Source: Myroides marinus (GTDB taxonomy: Bacteria > Bacteroidota > Bacteroidia > Flavobacteriales > Flavobacteriaceae). Taken from it: DNA of 64,000 nucleotides. Positions 42,537-51,590 of the stretch are shown one piece after another. The DNA lies in NCBI RefSeq assembly GCF_900109075.1, contig NZ_FNYS01000015.1, forward strand, positions 1 through 64,000, in the 5' to 3' direction. The notes beneath the pieces are model-generated. The model worked only from the letters and a program-made list of their open reading frames with translations, made no database searches and had not been told where the DNA came from. The translations under genes were made by a program, and so were the position numbers. How positions within the stretch are numbered: the stretch's first letter is position 1; the number at the start of each line of letters is the position of its first letter.

Positions 42537-43967
42537 ATGCAAGCAGGAGTAATAAAAGACGAAAGAACCCGTAAATACTTGCCATGGCTAGGAGCACTAG
42601 CTATCTTTATGCAAGCTTTAGATGCCACTATCTTAAACACAGGATTACCATCCATCGCTAAGAGTCTTGGCGAATCTCCATTAGAGATGCAGAGTGTCAT
42701 CGTATCTTATACCTTAACAGTAGCACTATTAATCCCTCTAAGCGGATGGTTAGCAGACCGATTTGGTACTAAGCGAATATTTATTCTCGCTGTAGGATTA
42801 TTCTCTTTAGGTTCTGTATTCTGTTCTATATCCAACACCTTAGACCAATTAGTCTTAGCTCGTATATTTCAAGCCATAGGTGGAGCGATGATGGTACCTG
42901 TAGCTAGACTAACCTTAATCTATGCATATCCTAAAGATCAACTATTAAAAGTAATTAACTTTATTACTATTCCAGGATTGATAGGACCGATGCTTGGGCC
43001 AGCAGTAGGAGGTTTTTTGGTAGAGAAGTTATCTTGGCACTGGATATTCTTAATTAATGTACCTGTGGGACTTATAGCAGTACTGGTTGCTAAATCTATC
43101 ATGCCAAATTTTACGAATAAAGTAGGTCGTTTTGATTTATTAGGTTGGATACTTTTTAGTGGAGGATTGACTATGCTTACACTAGTGATAGAGAAATGGA
43201 ATAGCCCTACCATATCTACTATACAACTAATTATGTTATGTTTATTAGCTGTATTAATGGGAGTCGCATATGTATATTATGCTAGAAGAGCTAAAGACCC
43301 ACTAATCAAACTTGATTTATTTAAGATCACGACTCTTCGCCTAGGACTTATCGGTAACCTAGTGACTCGATTCGGGATAGGAGGTATGCCACTGATGATA
43401 CCCTTATTGCTACAGGTAGGATATGGATATTCTGCGATGTATGCTGGTATGATGATGATTCCTCAGGCATTGTCTAATCTAGTATCTCGTAACTTCGTAG
43501 TACCTATCGTAAGACGATTTGGATATAGAAGTACTTTAATTACAAATACTATATTAACAGGACTACTAATAAGCTGTTTCTTCTTTATCACACCGAATAC
43601 TCCTTATTGGATAATCATTATATTGATGATTGGTAACGGAGCTTTTAATGCTATACAGTTTACTTCTATGAATACGATCTCTCTAGCTGATCTAGACCAA
43701 GAGACTTCTAGTGAGGGTAATAGTCTGTTATCTGTGACACAGCAACTAGCTGTTAGTTTAGGTATCTCATTATCAGCGATGGTATTGATGATGTTCCAAA
43801 ACAGTACTGTAGCAGTATCTTCAGACCAGATAACAGTCTTTAGATACACTTTCTTAGTGATGGGACTGATCACTGTATTATCTAGTTTTGTCTTTACTAA
43901 ACTGAACAAGGATGCAGGAGCGAGTATGTCTGGCAAGAGAGAATACGGAGATAAGAGTGAAGAATAA
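42537..43967 (+). CDS. DHA2-family (EmrB/QacA) MFS drug transporter
   Basis: This 476-residue inner-membrane protein has about fourteen hydrophobic helices. It is a proton-driven multidrug or toxin exporter by family. Diagnostic stretches are MQALDATILNTGLPSIAKSL (motif D1 region, about 26-45), GWLADRFGTKRIFI (motif A, about 70-83), ARIFQAIGGAMMVPVARL and GLIGPMLGPAVGGFL (motif C). There is no EmrA-type membrane fusion protein or regulator next to it. A GNAT gene follows after 58 bases on the same strand. Confidence 0.9.
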   Translation: MQAGVIKDERTRKYLPWLGALAIFMQALDATILNTGLPSIAKSLGESPLEMQSVIVSYTLTVALLIPLSGWLADRFGTKRIFILAVGLFSLGSVFCSISNTLDQLVLARIFQAIGGAMMVPVARLTLIYAYPKDQLLKVINFITIPGLIGPMLGPAVGGFLVEKLSWHWIFLINVPVGLIAVLVAKSIMPNFTNKVGRFDLLGWILFSGGLTMLTLVIEKWNSPTISTIQLIMLCLLAVLMGVAYVYYARRAKDPLIKLDLFKITTLRLGLIGNLVTRFGIGGMPLMIPLLLQVGYGYSAMYAGMMMIPQALSNLVSRNFVVPIVRRFGYRSTLITNTILTGLLISCFFFITPNTPYWIIIILMIGNGAFNAIQFTSMNTISLADLDQETSSEGNSLLSVTQQLAVSLGISLSAMVLMMFQNSTVAVSSDQITVFRYTFLVMGLITVLSSFVFTKLNKDAGASMSGKREYGDKSEE

Positions 43968-44025
43968 GAGATAATGCATTGCCTTTTTTTAGAAAGTAAT
44001 TACTTTAGTGTAAACCTAAGTAATT

Positions 44026-44451
44026 ATGAATATAAGAACAATGCAAGTCAACGATGCTTCTGTAGTTGCAGACTTATTAGAACAAATGGGGTATCCCAAT
44101 ACACTAGGCTTCTTGCCTAAGAGAATAGAAGAAATGAACGCCTGTGATAAAGAGCAATTATTAGTAGTAGAGGATGAAGGGCAAGTTATTGCATTTATAT
44201 CAGTTCATTTTATTCCACAGATTGCTCTAGAAGGAGATTTTGCACGTATTAGCTATTTTGCTGTTGATCAGAATATCAGAAGTAAGGGTGTTGGTAAGTT
44301 AGTAGAGGAACATGTTACCGCTCTAGCTAAAGGCAGAGGATGCGACCGAATCGAATTGCACAGTCACAGTAGAAGAGTAGATGCACACCGCTTTTATTTC
44401 AGACAAGGATATGAGGATGTACCTAAGTACTTAGTGAAATATCTGAAGTAA
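44026..44451 (+). CDS. GNAT-family N-acetyltransferase
   Basis: This 141-residue compact acetyltransferase (Acetyltransf_1) opens MNIRTMQVNDASVVADLLEQMGYP. The acetyl-CoA loop IRSKGVGKLVEEHVTALA is at about 84-101 and the C-terminal HSHSRRVDAHRFYFRQGYE at about 112-130. The substrate is unknown. It may be cotranscribed with the MFS pump (58 bases apart) and ends in a strong terminator. Confidence 0.86.
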   Translation: MNIRTMQVNDASVVADLLEQMGYPNTLGFLPKRIEEMNACDKEQLLVVEDEGQVIAFISVHFIPQIALEGDFARISYFAVDQNIRSKGVGKLVEEHVTALAKGRGCDRIELHSHSRRVDAHRFYFRQGYEDVPKYLVKYLK

Positions 44452-44479
44452 TATACTCAATATAATAAATAGATAATAA

Positions 44480-44520
44480 CATAGGCCACTAACGCAAGTT
44501 AGTGGCCTATGTTTGTTTTA
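44480..44520 (+). terminator. Terminator of the GNAT gene
   Basis: ACATAGGCCACTAAC and GTTAGTGGCCTATGT with a GCAA tetraloop are followed by T-rich sequence. Confidence 0.9.
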
Positions 44521-44655
44521 TATCTTACGGAATTTAGTAAATATTCTTAGGAGTAGATTTTCTTACCTTTTTGAAGAGACCATGTAGATAAATTATAGGG
44601 TAATACTATTAATCTACTATTTCTCTCAACTCATTATTCATAAGTACAGGATGCT

Positions 44656-44722
44656 GATTGTTGGACTATTCTAGGACAATCCTAGGAGATTAGTGGACGA
44701 GAGAAGTGTTTTGTCGAACAAT
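44656..44722 (-). repeat. 67-bp dispersed repeat, copy 2
   Basis: On the minus strand it starts ATTGTTCGACAAAA and ends GTCCAACAATC. It is the gap-free partner of 18591-18657. Confidence 0.7.
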
Positions 44723-44794
44723 AGACCTAGTATTGTTCTTGCATTCTCCAATCAAGGACAAGCTACAGAATATGGATTTGTAAATAGGGTTTAA

Positions 44795-44927
44795 CCCAGA
44801 TTCCGCATTAGCCCAATACTATGAGCTAATTCTACTTTATATCTCTATCACTTTTTCTTAAGCTATACTACAGTGTGCTCTTTTATAAGTTCAGAGCTGT
44901 ATAGTTTACTCTATCGCTGATTTTAGG
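44795..44927. mobile_element. Decayed copy of the IS1380-type MITE
   Basis: It shares CCCAGATTCCGCATT, ATACTATG, TAATTCTACTTTA and TTCAGAGCTGT, in order, with the MITE at 24965-25116. The right end is degraded. Flanks TTTAA (44790-44794) and TTTAG (44928-44932) may be a decayed target duplication. Confidence 0.65.
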
Positions 44928-45354
44928 TTTAGGAGGTAGTATTTAGTAGGAGTTATAAAAATAGTGATTTTATACTTGCTTGTGTTGTAAAATTAAAAAT
45001 GGTTATAAATAACAACTCTTCTTTATAAAGTAGTTTGTTTTGGCATAAACGGAACAGTTTTTGGGTTATTGATACAGTGTAAAACAGGAGGTTTTATAAA
45101 GAAAGATATTTAGAATTATTACAATTTAGAGTTTGTTTATAAGAATGTTTAAAGGCTAGTAGTAGCGATAAGTCATTCGGTATTAAAGATCAGTAACTAT
45201 TTATAATGATTCTATATTTTATTTTAGAAGTTTCTTTTTTTTATAATTCTATTTATGTTAAAAATATTTGATAATTTTAAGTACAGTTTGTTTGAGTTAT
45301 AATATTTTATCAATGTTCGTTAATGTGTTGTTTTAGTCTTCAAAAACAGAATAT

Positions 45355-45370
45355 GACTGATATATGTCAG
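45355..45370. promoter_or_regulatory. Possible operator upstream of sdhC
   Basis: ACTGA, a TATATG spacer and TCAGT form a 16-base dyad, in the size range of CRP/FNR-type sites. It is about 100 bases before the sdhC ATG. Short arms make this tentative. Confidence 0.3.
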
Positions 45371-45467
45371 TTTTGAAAAAGTACTAAATGAATAATTTTA
45401 ACCTACTGATGAAAGACATTAGTTACAAAAAACAAAGATTCATTAACTATTAAAATAAAGTACAAAG

Positions 45468-46127
45468 ATGAACACACTCTCACGTAAGATTGTAATGGCC
45501 GCGACAGGACTATTTCTGTGTTTTTTCCTATTGATTCACTGTCTAGGAAATATGCAGTTATTTATGGAGCCAGAACACGCAAGATTAAGCTTTAATGCGT
45601 ATTCGCATTTCTTAACAGGAAACCCATTAGTAAAAATGGTTTCGTATGTTTTATATGCTTCTATCATAGGGCATGCTATCTATGCTTTAATCATTACTTC
45701 TAAGAACAAAGCTTCTGGAGGTACTTATAAAAAAGACAATAGAGGTAGAGCTAGTAAATGGTATAGCAGAAACATGGGAGTACTAGGAACGGTAGTTCTT
45801 ATCTTCATTGTACTACACTTCCAAAACTTCTGGTATGTATATAAGTTTGGTCAAATTGGTTTAGATGCTAATGGGAACAAGGATTTATACGCAGTAGTAG
45901 TAGCTGCATTCCAAGAGCTTTGGTTAGTAGTGGTTTATGTAATCGCTATGATAGCACTTTGTTATCACTTAGTACACGGGATTACTAGTGGCGTTAGAAC
46001 ACTAGGTTTATTCCACCCAAAGTTTGTACGTTGGGTTAATATAGTAGGTGTTGCTTATTCTGTTATTATCTGTGCAGGTTTTGCAGCAATGCCAATTTTT
46101 ATTTACATCACTAATCTTAATAACTAG
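45468..46127 (+). CDS. sdhC: Succinate dehydrogenase cytochrome b subunit
   Basis: This 219-residue di-heme membrane anchor has five hydrophobic helices, the single-subunit type found in Bacteroidetes and Epsilonproteobacteria. It passes electrons between SdhB and menaquinone. Helix histidines likely to bind heme lie in [33 protein letters not shown] and [10 protein letters not shown]. It is the first gene of sdhCAB; sdhA starts two bases after the stop. A dyad at 45355-45370 lies in the long upstream leader. Confidence 0.93.
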   Translation: MNTLSRKIVMAATGLFLCFFLLIHCLGNMQLFMEPEHARLSFNAYSHFLTGNPLVKMVSYVLYASIIGHAIYALIITSKNKASGGTYKKDNRGRASKWYSRNMGVLGTVVLIFIVLHFQNFWYVYKFGQIGLDANGNKDLYAVVVAAFQELWLVVVYVIAMIALCYHLVHGITSGVRTLGLFHPKFVRWVNIVGVAYSVIICAGFAAMPIFIYITNLNN

Positions 46128-46129
46128 CT

Positions 46130-48049
46130 ATGAAATTAGATGCAAAAATACCTCAAGGACCGTTAGAAGAAAAATGGTTTAATTATAAAAAAACTGCTCG
46201 TCTGGTAAACCCTGCTAACAGAAAGAAATTAGACGTAATAGTAGTAGGTACAGGATTAGCAGGAAGTTCATTAGCTGCGTCATTAGGAGAGATGGGCTAT
46301 AATGTGAAAGCGTTCTGTTTTCAAGATACTCCACGTCGTGCGCACTCTGTAGCTGCACAAGGAGGGGTAAATGCTGCTAAGAATTATAAAAACGACGGTG
46401 ACAGCGTGTACCGTATGTTCGTAGATACATTAAAAGGGGGAGACTTTAGAGCTCGTGAAGCTAACGTATATCGTTTAGCAGAGTGTTCTCTTAACCTAAT
46501 TGACCAAGCTGTTGCTCAAGGGGTTCCTTTTGGTAGAGAATATGGAGGATATTTAAATAATAGATCATTCGGTGGGGTTCAGGTAAGTAGAACCTTTTAT
46601 GCAAGAGGTCAAACGGGACAACAGTTATTACTAGGTACTTACCAAGCGTTAATGCGTCAGGTAGATAAAAAAACGGTACAGTTATTCTCCTCTCATGAGA
46701 TGTTAGATATCGTTACTATCGATGGTAAAGCTAGAGGGGTAGTAGTGCGTAACTTAGAGACAGGAGAAATAGAGAAACACTCTGCTCATGCTGTAGTATT
46801 AGCTACTGGAGGATTTGGTAAAATTTATTACTTATCTACTTTAGCGATGGGATGTAATGGATCTGCTATCTGGAGAGCCCATAAAAAAGGAGCTTATTTT
46901 GCATCTCCTAGCTGGACTCAGATACACCCTACTTCATTACCTCAGTCAGGTGATTACCAATCTAAATTGACATTAATGTCTGAATCACTGCGTAACGATG
47001 GACGTATATGGGTACCTAAAAAAGCAGATGATACTAGAGAGGCTAATGATATTCCAGAAGAAGAAAGAGATTACTACTTAGAGCGTCGCTATCCTGCATT
47101 CGGTAACTTAGCTCCACGTGATATTTCATCACGTGCTGCTAAAGAGCGTATCGATGCTGGGCATGGTGTAGGACCTCTTAAGAATGCTGTATACCTAGAT
47201 TTCTCTAAAGCTATTAAGGAACAAGGACAACCAAAAATCGCTGAGAAGTATGGTAACTTATTCCGTATGTATGAGAAAATTACGGGTATCAACGCATATA
47301 AGGAACCAATGAAAATATCTCCTGCAGCTCACTTCTCTATGGGAGGGCTATGGGTAGATTATGAATTAATGACTACTATACCTGGATTGTTTGCATTAGG
47401 TGAAGCTAACTTTGCGGATCATGGGGCTAATAGATTAGGAGCTAATTCATTACTTCAGGCTTCTGTGGATGGATACTTTATCGCTCCATATACAATTGCT
47501 AACTATTTAGCAGATCAGATTAGAGTAGGTAAGATCTCTACAGATCACCCAGAGTTTGATAAAGTGATCAAAGAGAATCAAGATAAAATAGACCAATTAT
47601 TAAATATAAAAGGGGATAAGTCAGTTGACTACTATCACAAAAAACTTGGTAAGTTATTATACGATTACTGTGGTTTAGCTAGAACAGCTGAAGGATTAAC
47701 TTTTGCAATCGAAGAGATTAAAAAGCTAAGAGACGAGTTTTATAAAAACGTTTATGTTCCTGGAGAAAATGATACAATGAATGCTGAATTAGAAAAAGCA
47801 GGACGTGTAGCAGATTATCTAGAGATAGGAGTGTTAATGTGCTATGATGCCTTAACTAGAAATGAGTCTTGTGGAGCACACTTTAGAGAGGAGTTCCAGA
47901 CTGAAGAAGGAGAAGCAGAGCGTAATGATAATGAGTTCCAGTATATCTCTGCATGGGAATGGCCAGGGTCATTAGACAAAGAACCTATCTTAAATAAAGA
48001 GGAGTTAAAATTCGAATTCGTACAACCAACTATCCGTAGTTATAAATAA
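46130..48049 (+). CDS. sdhA: Succinate dehydrogenase / fumarate reductase flavoprotein subunit
   Basis: SdhA oxidises succinate to fumarate on covalently bound FAD. The 639-residue protein has the FAD dinucleotide fold [15 protein letters not shown] (about residues 38-52), the FAD-linking histidine in [11 protein letters not shown] (about 75), the [10 protein letters not shown] substrate region and [13 protein letters not shown] with the catalytic arginine. [20 protein letters not shown] lies near the C-terminal part of the FAD site. It belongs to the longer type paired with single-subunit SdhC. It sits between sdhC (2 bases) and sdhB (11 bases). Confidence 0.95.
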   Translation: MKLDAKIPQGPLEEKWFNYKKTARLVNPANRKKLDVIVVGTGLAGSSLAASLGEMGYNVKAFCFQDTPRRAHSVAAQGGVNAAKNYKNDGDSVYRMFVDTLKGGDFRAREANVYRLAECSLNLIDQAVAQGVPFGREYGGYLNNRSFGGVQVSRTFYARGQTGQQLLLGTYQALMRQVDKKTVQLFSSHEMLDIVTIDGKARGVVVRNLETGEIEKHSAHAVVLATGGFGKIYYLSTLAMGCNGSAIWRAHKKGAYFASPSWTQIHPTSLPQSGDYQSKLTLMSESLRNDGRIWVPKKADDTREANDIPEEERDYYLERRYPAFGNLAPRDISSRAAKERIDAGHGVGPLKNAVYLDFSKAIKEQGQPKIAEKYGNLFRMYEKITGINAYKEPMKISPAAHFSMGGLWVDYELMTTIPGLFALGEANFADHGANRLGANSLLQASVDGYFIAPYTIANYLADQIRVGKISTDHPEFDKVIKENQDKIDQLLNIKGDKSVDYYHKKLGKLLYDYCGLARTAEGLTFAIEEIKKLRDEFYKNVYVPGENDTMNAELEKAGRVADYLEIGVLMCYDALTRNESCGAHFREEFQTEEGEAERNDNEFQYISAWEWPGSLDKEPILNKEELKFEFVQPTIRSYK

Positions 48050-48060
48050 TAAAAAAGTCT

Positions 48061-48813
48061 ATGAAACTGCATTTAAAAATTTGGAGACAAAAAAATCGTA
48101 AAGCACAAGGTCAACTTGTAAACTATACGTTAGAGAATGTAAATCCACATATGTCTTTTTTAGAGATGTTGGATACATTAAACGAACAGTTAATTGTAAA
48201 TAAAGAAGAACCTGTAGAGTTTGATCATGACTGTAGAGAGGGGATCTGTGGACAGTGTGGTGTAGTTATCAATGGTAACGCACACGGACCACTAGAGAAC
48301 ACTACTACATGTCAGTTACACATGCGTGAGTTTAAAGATGGGGAGACTGTACTGATAGAGCCTTTTAGAGCTAAAGGTTTTCCTGTGAAGAAAGATTTAA
48401 AAGTAGATAGAAGCGCGTTTGACCGTATTATATCTGCTGGAGGATATGTATCAGTAAATACAGGACAAGCTCCAGAGGCTAATACTATACCTGTGAGTCA
48501 TGAGACAGCTGAGGCTGCGTTTGACTCTGCAGCTTGTATCGGATGTGGAGCATGTGTAGCTACGTGTAAGAATGGTAGTGCGGCTTTATTTACTTCTGCT
48601 AAGATCACTCAATTAGCTATCTTACCTCAATCTCAAGAGGAGAGAAAAGAAAGAGCTTTGAAGATGATCGCCCAGATGGATGCTGAGGACTTCGGACACT
48701 GTTCTAATACAGAAGCATGTGAGGTAGAATGTCCACAGGGTATTTCTGTACTAAACATCGCTCGTATGAACTACGAGTACAACAGAGCAAGTTTTTTAAA
48801 ATTTAAAAAATAA
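48061..48813 (+). CDS. sdhB: Succinate dehydrogenase iron-sulfur subunit
   Basis: This 250-residue electron-transfer subunit joins SdhA to SdhC. The [2Fe-2S] ligands are in CREGICGQCG with a distal TTCQLHM (about residues 59-82). The [4Fe-4S] motif is CIGCGACVATC (about 159-169). The third cluster ligands are in CSNTEACEVECPQG (about 213-226). All are present. The porin gene follows after 12 bases, so the operon continues. Confidence 0.95.
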   Translation: MKLHLKIWRQKNRKAQGQLVNYTLENVNPHMSFLEMLDTLNEQLIVNKEEPVEFDHDCREGICGQCGVVINGNAHGPLENTTTCQLHMREFKDGETVLIEPFRAKGFPVKKDLKVDRSAFDRIISAGGYVSVNTGQAPEANTIPVSHETAEAAFDSAACIGCGACVATCKNGSAALFTSAKITQLAILPQSQEERKERALKMIAQMDAEDFGHCSNTEACEVECPQGISVLNIARMNYEYNRASFLKFKK

Positions 48814-48825
48814 AAAGATAAGCCT

Positions 48826-50025
48826 ATGAGCACTCTTACATTATTTCATAGCTTAAAAACAAAATTATTAATAGGGGCAGGCTTGTTCTGCTCCTTTATT
48901 TCTTTTGCACAAGAGGTAGAGAATGATACTGTAGTAGTCTTTGAAGAAAAGATAATACTACATCCTGAACCACAGAAGTATCCTAAGTTTAAAGTAGGAG
49001 GGGTATTTCAGACTAGATATCTAGAGAACTTTAAAAAAGGTGTTGATATAGACGGATTACACCATGCTACTACACCAGAGAAGACTAGTTATTCTAATAG
49101 CTCTTTTGATATCAAGAGAATGCGTGTATCTATGAATGTAAAGATTACTGAGAATTTAGAGGTAAATACCTTAGTAAACTTTGCTGACTTTAAGTCTGAT
49201 CCTAAGACTAAGGTATTAGAGAATGCGTATGCTAAGTATACTGTTAATCGATACTTCCAGATTACAGTTGGACAGTTTAGACCTTTATTCGGATTAGAAG
49301 AGACTTATCCTGTGGATATTGTGAAGTCTATAGATTATTCTAATTCATATTACTTATTTGGTAACAACGGTTGGATGAGTTTCCAAGTTGGGGCTGCTAT
49401 TACAGGTAGTGTAGATTTAGGTAATGTTCCGATGAGTTACGGTTTTTCTGTAACTAATGGTAATGGTAAAAATAAGACAGATAGTGATGATGGTAAACAT
49501 TACTCAAGTAGAGTGTTGTTTAACATTGATAAGAAACACGACTTTAACGTAGGATTTAGTGGTGGTATCGGTGAGGTACAAAAAGAAAATGTGTATGCTG
49601 TCGGAATAGAAGCAGCAGCTAAGTTTCCACTTGGAGATCGCTGGTGTTTAGATTTCCAAACAGAGGCAAAACAAGGTAATAATCACGATGCCTTCTTTAA
49701 GTTAAAACCAGAAGAACGCTTAGGAAGTTTAGATAACTATCTAATGAGAAGTTTCTATGTCGTACCGAATGTCAGATATGAGATTGGTAAAAAACACTTC
49801 CAAGCAGTAGAATTTTCTTGTCGTTATGAATATTTAGATGCGGAGTCAAAGCTAAACTCAAATGCCCGCCAAACACTAGTACCTATGTTTAGTTTAGAGT
49901 TCTTAAAGAACTATGGAGCTAGAATACAAATAGGTATGCAGATAGATAACTATAAGAAGAATATACAGAACACTTCAACGTATAATTCTAATCTAGCTTT
50001 TATACAGCTGCAGTGTAGGTACTAA
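48826..50025 (+). CDS. Phosphate-selective porin O/P-like outer-membrane protein
   Basis: This 399-residue protein has a signal peptide (cleavage near SFAQ, about residue 28) and a predicted beta-barrel of amphipathic strands ending in a C-terminal aromatic residue (LQCRY), as outer-membrane proteins do. FKVGGVFQTRYLENFKKGV, a RMRVSMNVKITENLEVNTLV region and TVGQFRPLFGLEETY match the OprO/OprP porin family. Tight linkage to sdhB (12 bases upstream) and a DASS transporter (26 bases downstream) suggests uptake of dicarboxylates rather than phosphate. That role is inferred. Confidence 0.8.
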   Translation: MSTLTLFHSLKTKLLIGAGLFCSFISFAQEVENDTVVVFEEKIILHPEPQKYPKFKVGGVFQTRYLENFKKGVDIDGLHHATTPEKTSYSNSSFDIKRMRVSMNVKITENLEVNTLVNFADFKSDPKTKVLENAYAKYTVNRYFQITVGQFRPLFGLEETYPVDIVKSIDYSNSYYLFGNNGWMSFQVGAAITGSVDLGNVPMSYGFSVTNGNGKNKTDSDDGKHYSSRVLFNIDKKHDFNVGFSGGIGEVQKENVYAVGIEAAAKFPLGDRWCLDFQTEAKQGNNHDAFFKLKPEERLGSLDNYLMRSFYVVPNVRYEIGKKHFQAVEFSCRYEYLDAESKLNSNARQTLVPMFSLEFLKNYGARIQIGMQIDNYKKNIQNTSTYNSNLAFIQLQCRY

Positions 50026-50051
50026 GCAAAACTCATAACAAACAACAATAG

Positions 50052-51485
50052 ATGATAAAGGAAATTAATCTTAAAAACTTAGCCATTACGGTAGTAGTTG
50101 GCGCAGCATTATGGTTTTGTCCAATACCAGAGGGCGTAACAGTAGAGGCATGGCATTTATTTGCCATTTTTGTGAGTACTATTTTAGGGATTATTCTAAA
50201 AGCGGCTCCGATGGGAACAATGTGTATGTTAGCAGTAGCGTTAACGGCATTCTTCCAATTATTAGCTCCAGGTAATCCTGGCCAATCCATTGCATTAAGT
50301 TTGAGTGGTTTTGGGGATAAAGTAATTTGGTTGATAGGTATTTCGTTCTTTATCGCTAGAGGATTTATCAAGACAGGATTAGGAAACCGAATAGCTTTTC
50401 TGTTTATCAGAGCTTTCGGAAAAAGTACATTAGGACTAGCTTATGGATTAGGATTAGCTGATTTAGTATTAGCTCCTGCTATCCCTAGTAATACAGCTAG
50501 AGGAGGAGGTATTATCTATCCGATTATGAAGTCTATGGCTACTAGCTTTGGCTCTGATGCTGCTAAACCAGAAACGCATAGAAAGTTAGGTTCTTTTTTG
50601 ACATTGAATTGTTATTATATGAACTTGATAGCATCTTCTATGTTCTTGACTGGTACAGCAAGTAATCCTATGTGTCAGAAGTTTGCTGCTGATATGGGGA
50701 TTAATATTAGTTGGATGTCTTGGGCAGCAGCTGGTTTAGTTCCTGGGTTAATCGCATTTATTATTACACCTATAGTTTTATATAAGATCTTTCCGCCAGA
50801 ATTAAAAAAGACTGGTGATGCACCAAAGGTAGCTGCAGAGAAATTAAAAGAAATGGGTAAGTTATCTGTTCCTGAGATTTTAATGTTAGTGACGTTTGTT
50901 ATCTTATTAGGACTGTGGATTACAGGAGATTTATTTAGTATTGATGCTACTACTACTGCTTTTATAGGATTGTCTATTTTATTGTTAACTTCAGTGTTAA
51001 CTTGGGATGACGTGAAGGCAGAAAAAGGAGCGTGGGATACAATCGTATGGTTTGCTGTATTAGTAATGATGGCTAGTTCATTAAATAAGTTAGGATTCAT
51101 CGGATGGTTTAGCGACTTGGTAAAAGGTAAAATGGGCAATATGGATTGGCATTATGCCTTCCCAGTTATTGTTATTGTTTACTTCTTGAGTCACTATATA
51201 TTCGCTAGTGCAACTGCTCACGTAGCAGCTATGTATGCCGCTCTATTAGGAGTTGGTATATCATTAGGAGTACCTCCTGTATTGTTAGCGATGATGCTTG
51301 GATTTATGGGATCTATCTACGGAACATTAACACATTATGGACACGGACCTGCTCCAGTATTCTTCGGAAGTGGATATGTAGAGCTTAAGTCTTGGTGGAC
51401 CTATGGTTTAATCATAGGACTATTATTACTGTTTGTTTATTTAGTAATAGGTACTAGCTGGATGAGCTTAATAGGCGCTTTTTAA
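50052..51485 (+). CDS. DASS-family anion (dicarboxylate) transporter
   Basis: This 477-residue inner-membrane protein has about twelve to fourteen helices. The DASS/SLC13 pattern includes VIWLIGISFFIARGFIKTGL, LAPAIPSNTARGGGIIYPIM with the SNT motif, FLTGTASNPM as the second half-site, and GHGPAPVFFGSGYV. Members import succinate, malate, 2-oxoglutarate or citrate with sodium or by exchange. Being last in sdhCAB-porin-transporter, it probably supplies succinate or a related acid. It ends at a strong terminator. Confidence 0.87.
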   Translation: MIKEINLKNLAITVVVGAALWFCPIPEGVTVEAWHLFAIFVSTILGIILKAAPMGTMCMLAVALTAFFQLLAPGNPGQSIALSLSGFGDKVIWLIGISFFIARGFIKTGLGNRIAFLFIRAFGKSTLGLAYGLGLADLVLAPAIPSNTARGGGIIYPIMKSMATSFGSDAAKPETHRKLGSFLTLNCYYMNLIASSMFLTGTASNPMCQKFAADMGINISWMSWAAAGLVPGLIAFIITPIVLYKIFPPELKKTGDAPKVAAEKLKEMGKLSVPEILMLVTFVILLGLWITGDLFSIDATTTAFIGLSILLLTSVLTWDDVKAEKGAWDTIVWFAVLVMMASSLNKLGFIGWFSDLVKGKMGNMDWHYAFPVIVIVYFLSHYIFASATAHVAAMYAALLGVGISLGVPPVLLAMMLGFMGSIYGTLTHYGHGPAPVFFGSGYVELKSWWTYGLIIGLLLLFVYLVIGTSWMSLIGAF

Positions 51486-51506
51486 TAAGTACTTTATATT
51501 TGATTT

Positions 51507-51571
51507 AGTGAGTTAAGTATTCTTTTATATCTTTCGGGAATAAAGGAATACTTAACTCATTTTTTTTTGTA
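51507..51571 (+). terminator. Terminator of the sdh operon
   Basis: TGAGTTAAGTATTC and GAATACTTAACTCA form a 14-base stem, with an inner TTTAT/ATAAA extension, followed by a run of nine T. Confidence 0.9.
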
Positions 51572-51590
51572 GTTAGTTAATATTGGTGTA

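Larger units (their letters stand above)
44452..45467. other. 1-kb gene-free region with mobile-element remnants
   Basis: It holds the GNAT terminator, the second 67-bp dispersed repeat (44656-44722), a decayed MITE (44795-44927) and about 530 bases of AT-rich leader before sdhC. No reading frame is supported. ACTGA-N6-TCAGT at 45355-45370 is a possible operator for sdhC. Confidence 0.6.

Noticed and set aside
43997-44025. AATTACTT/AAGTAATT inverted repeat before the GNAT gene
   Set aside because: It is AT-only and of a length expected by chance. No promoter box is associated.
42537-44451. MFS pump plus GNAT as a resistance cassette
   Set aside because: There is no regulator, membrane fusion protein or mobile element next to it, and both genes look native. 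Linkage is only proximity on one strand.
44452-45467. tRNA or other standard RNA gene in the 1-kb gap
   Set aside because: No T-loop-like GTTCRANNC with pairing arms was seen; only repeats and AT-rich leader were found.
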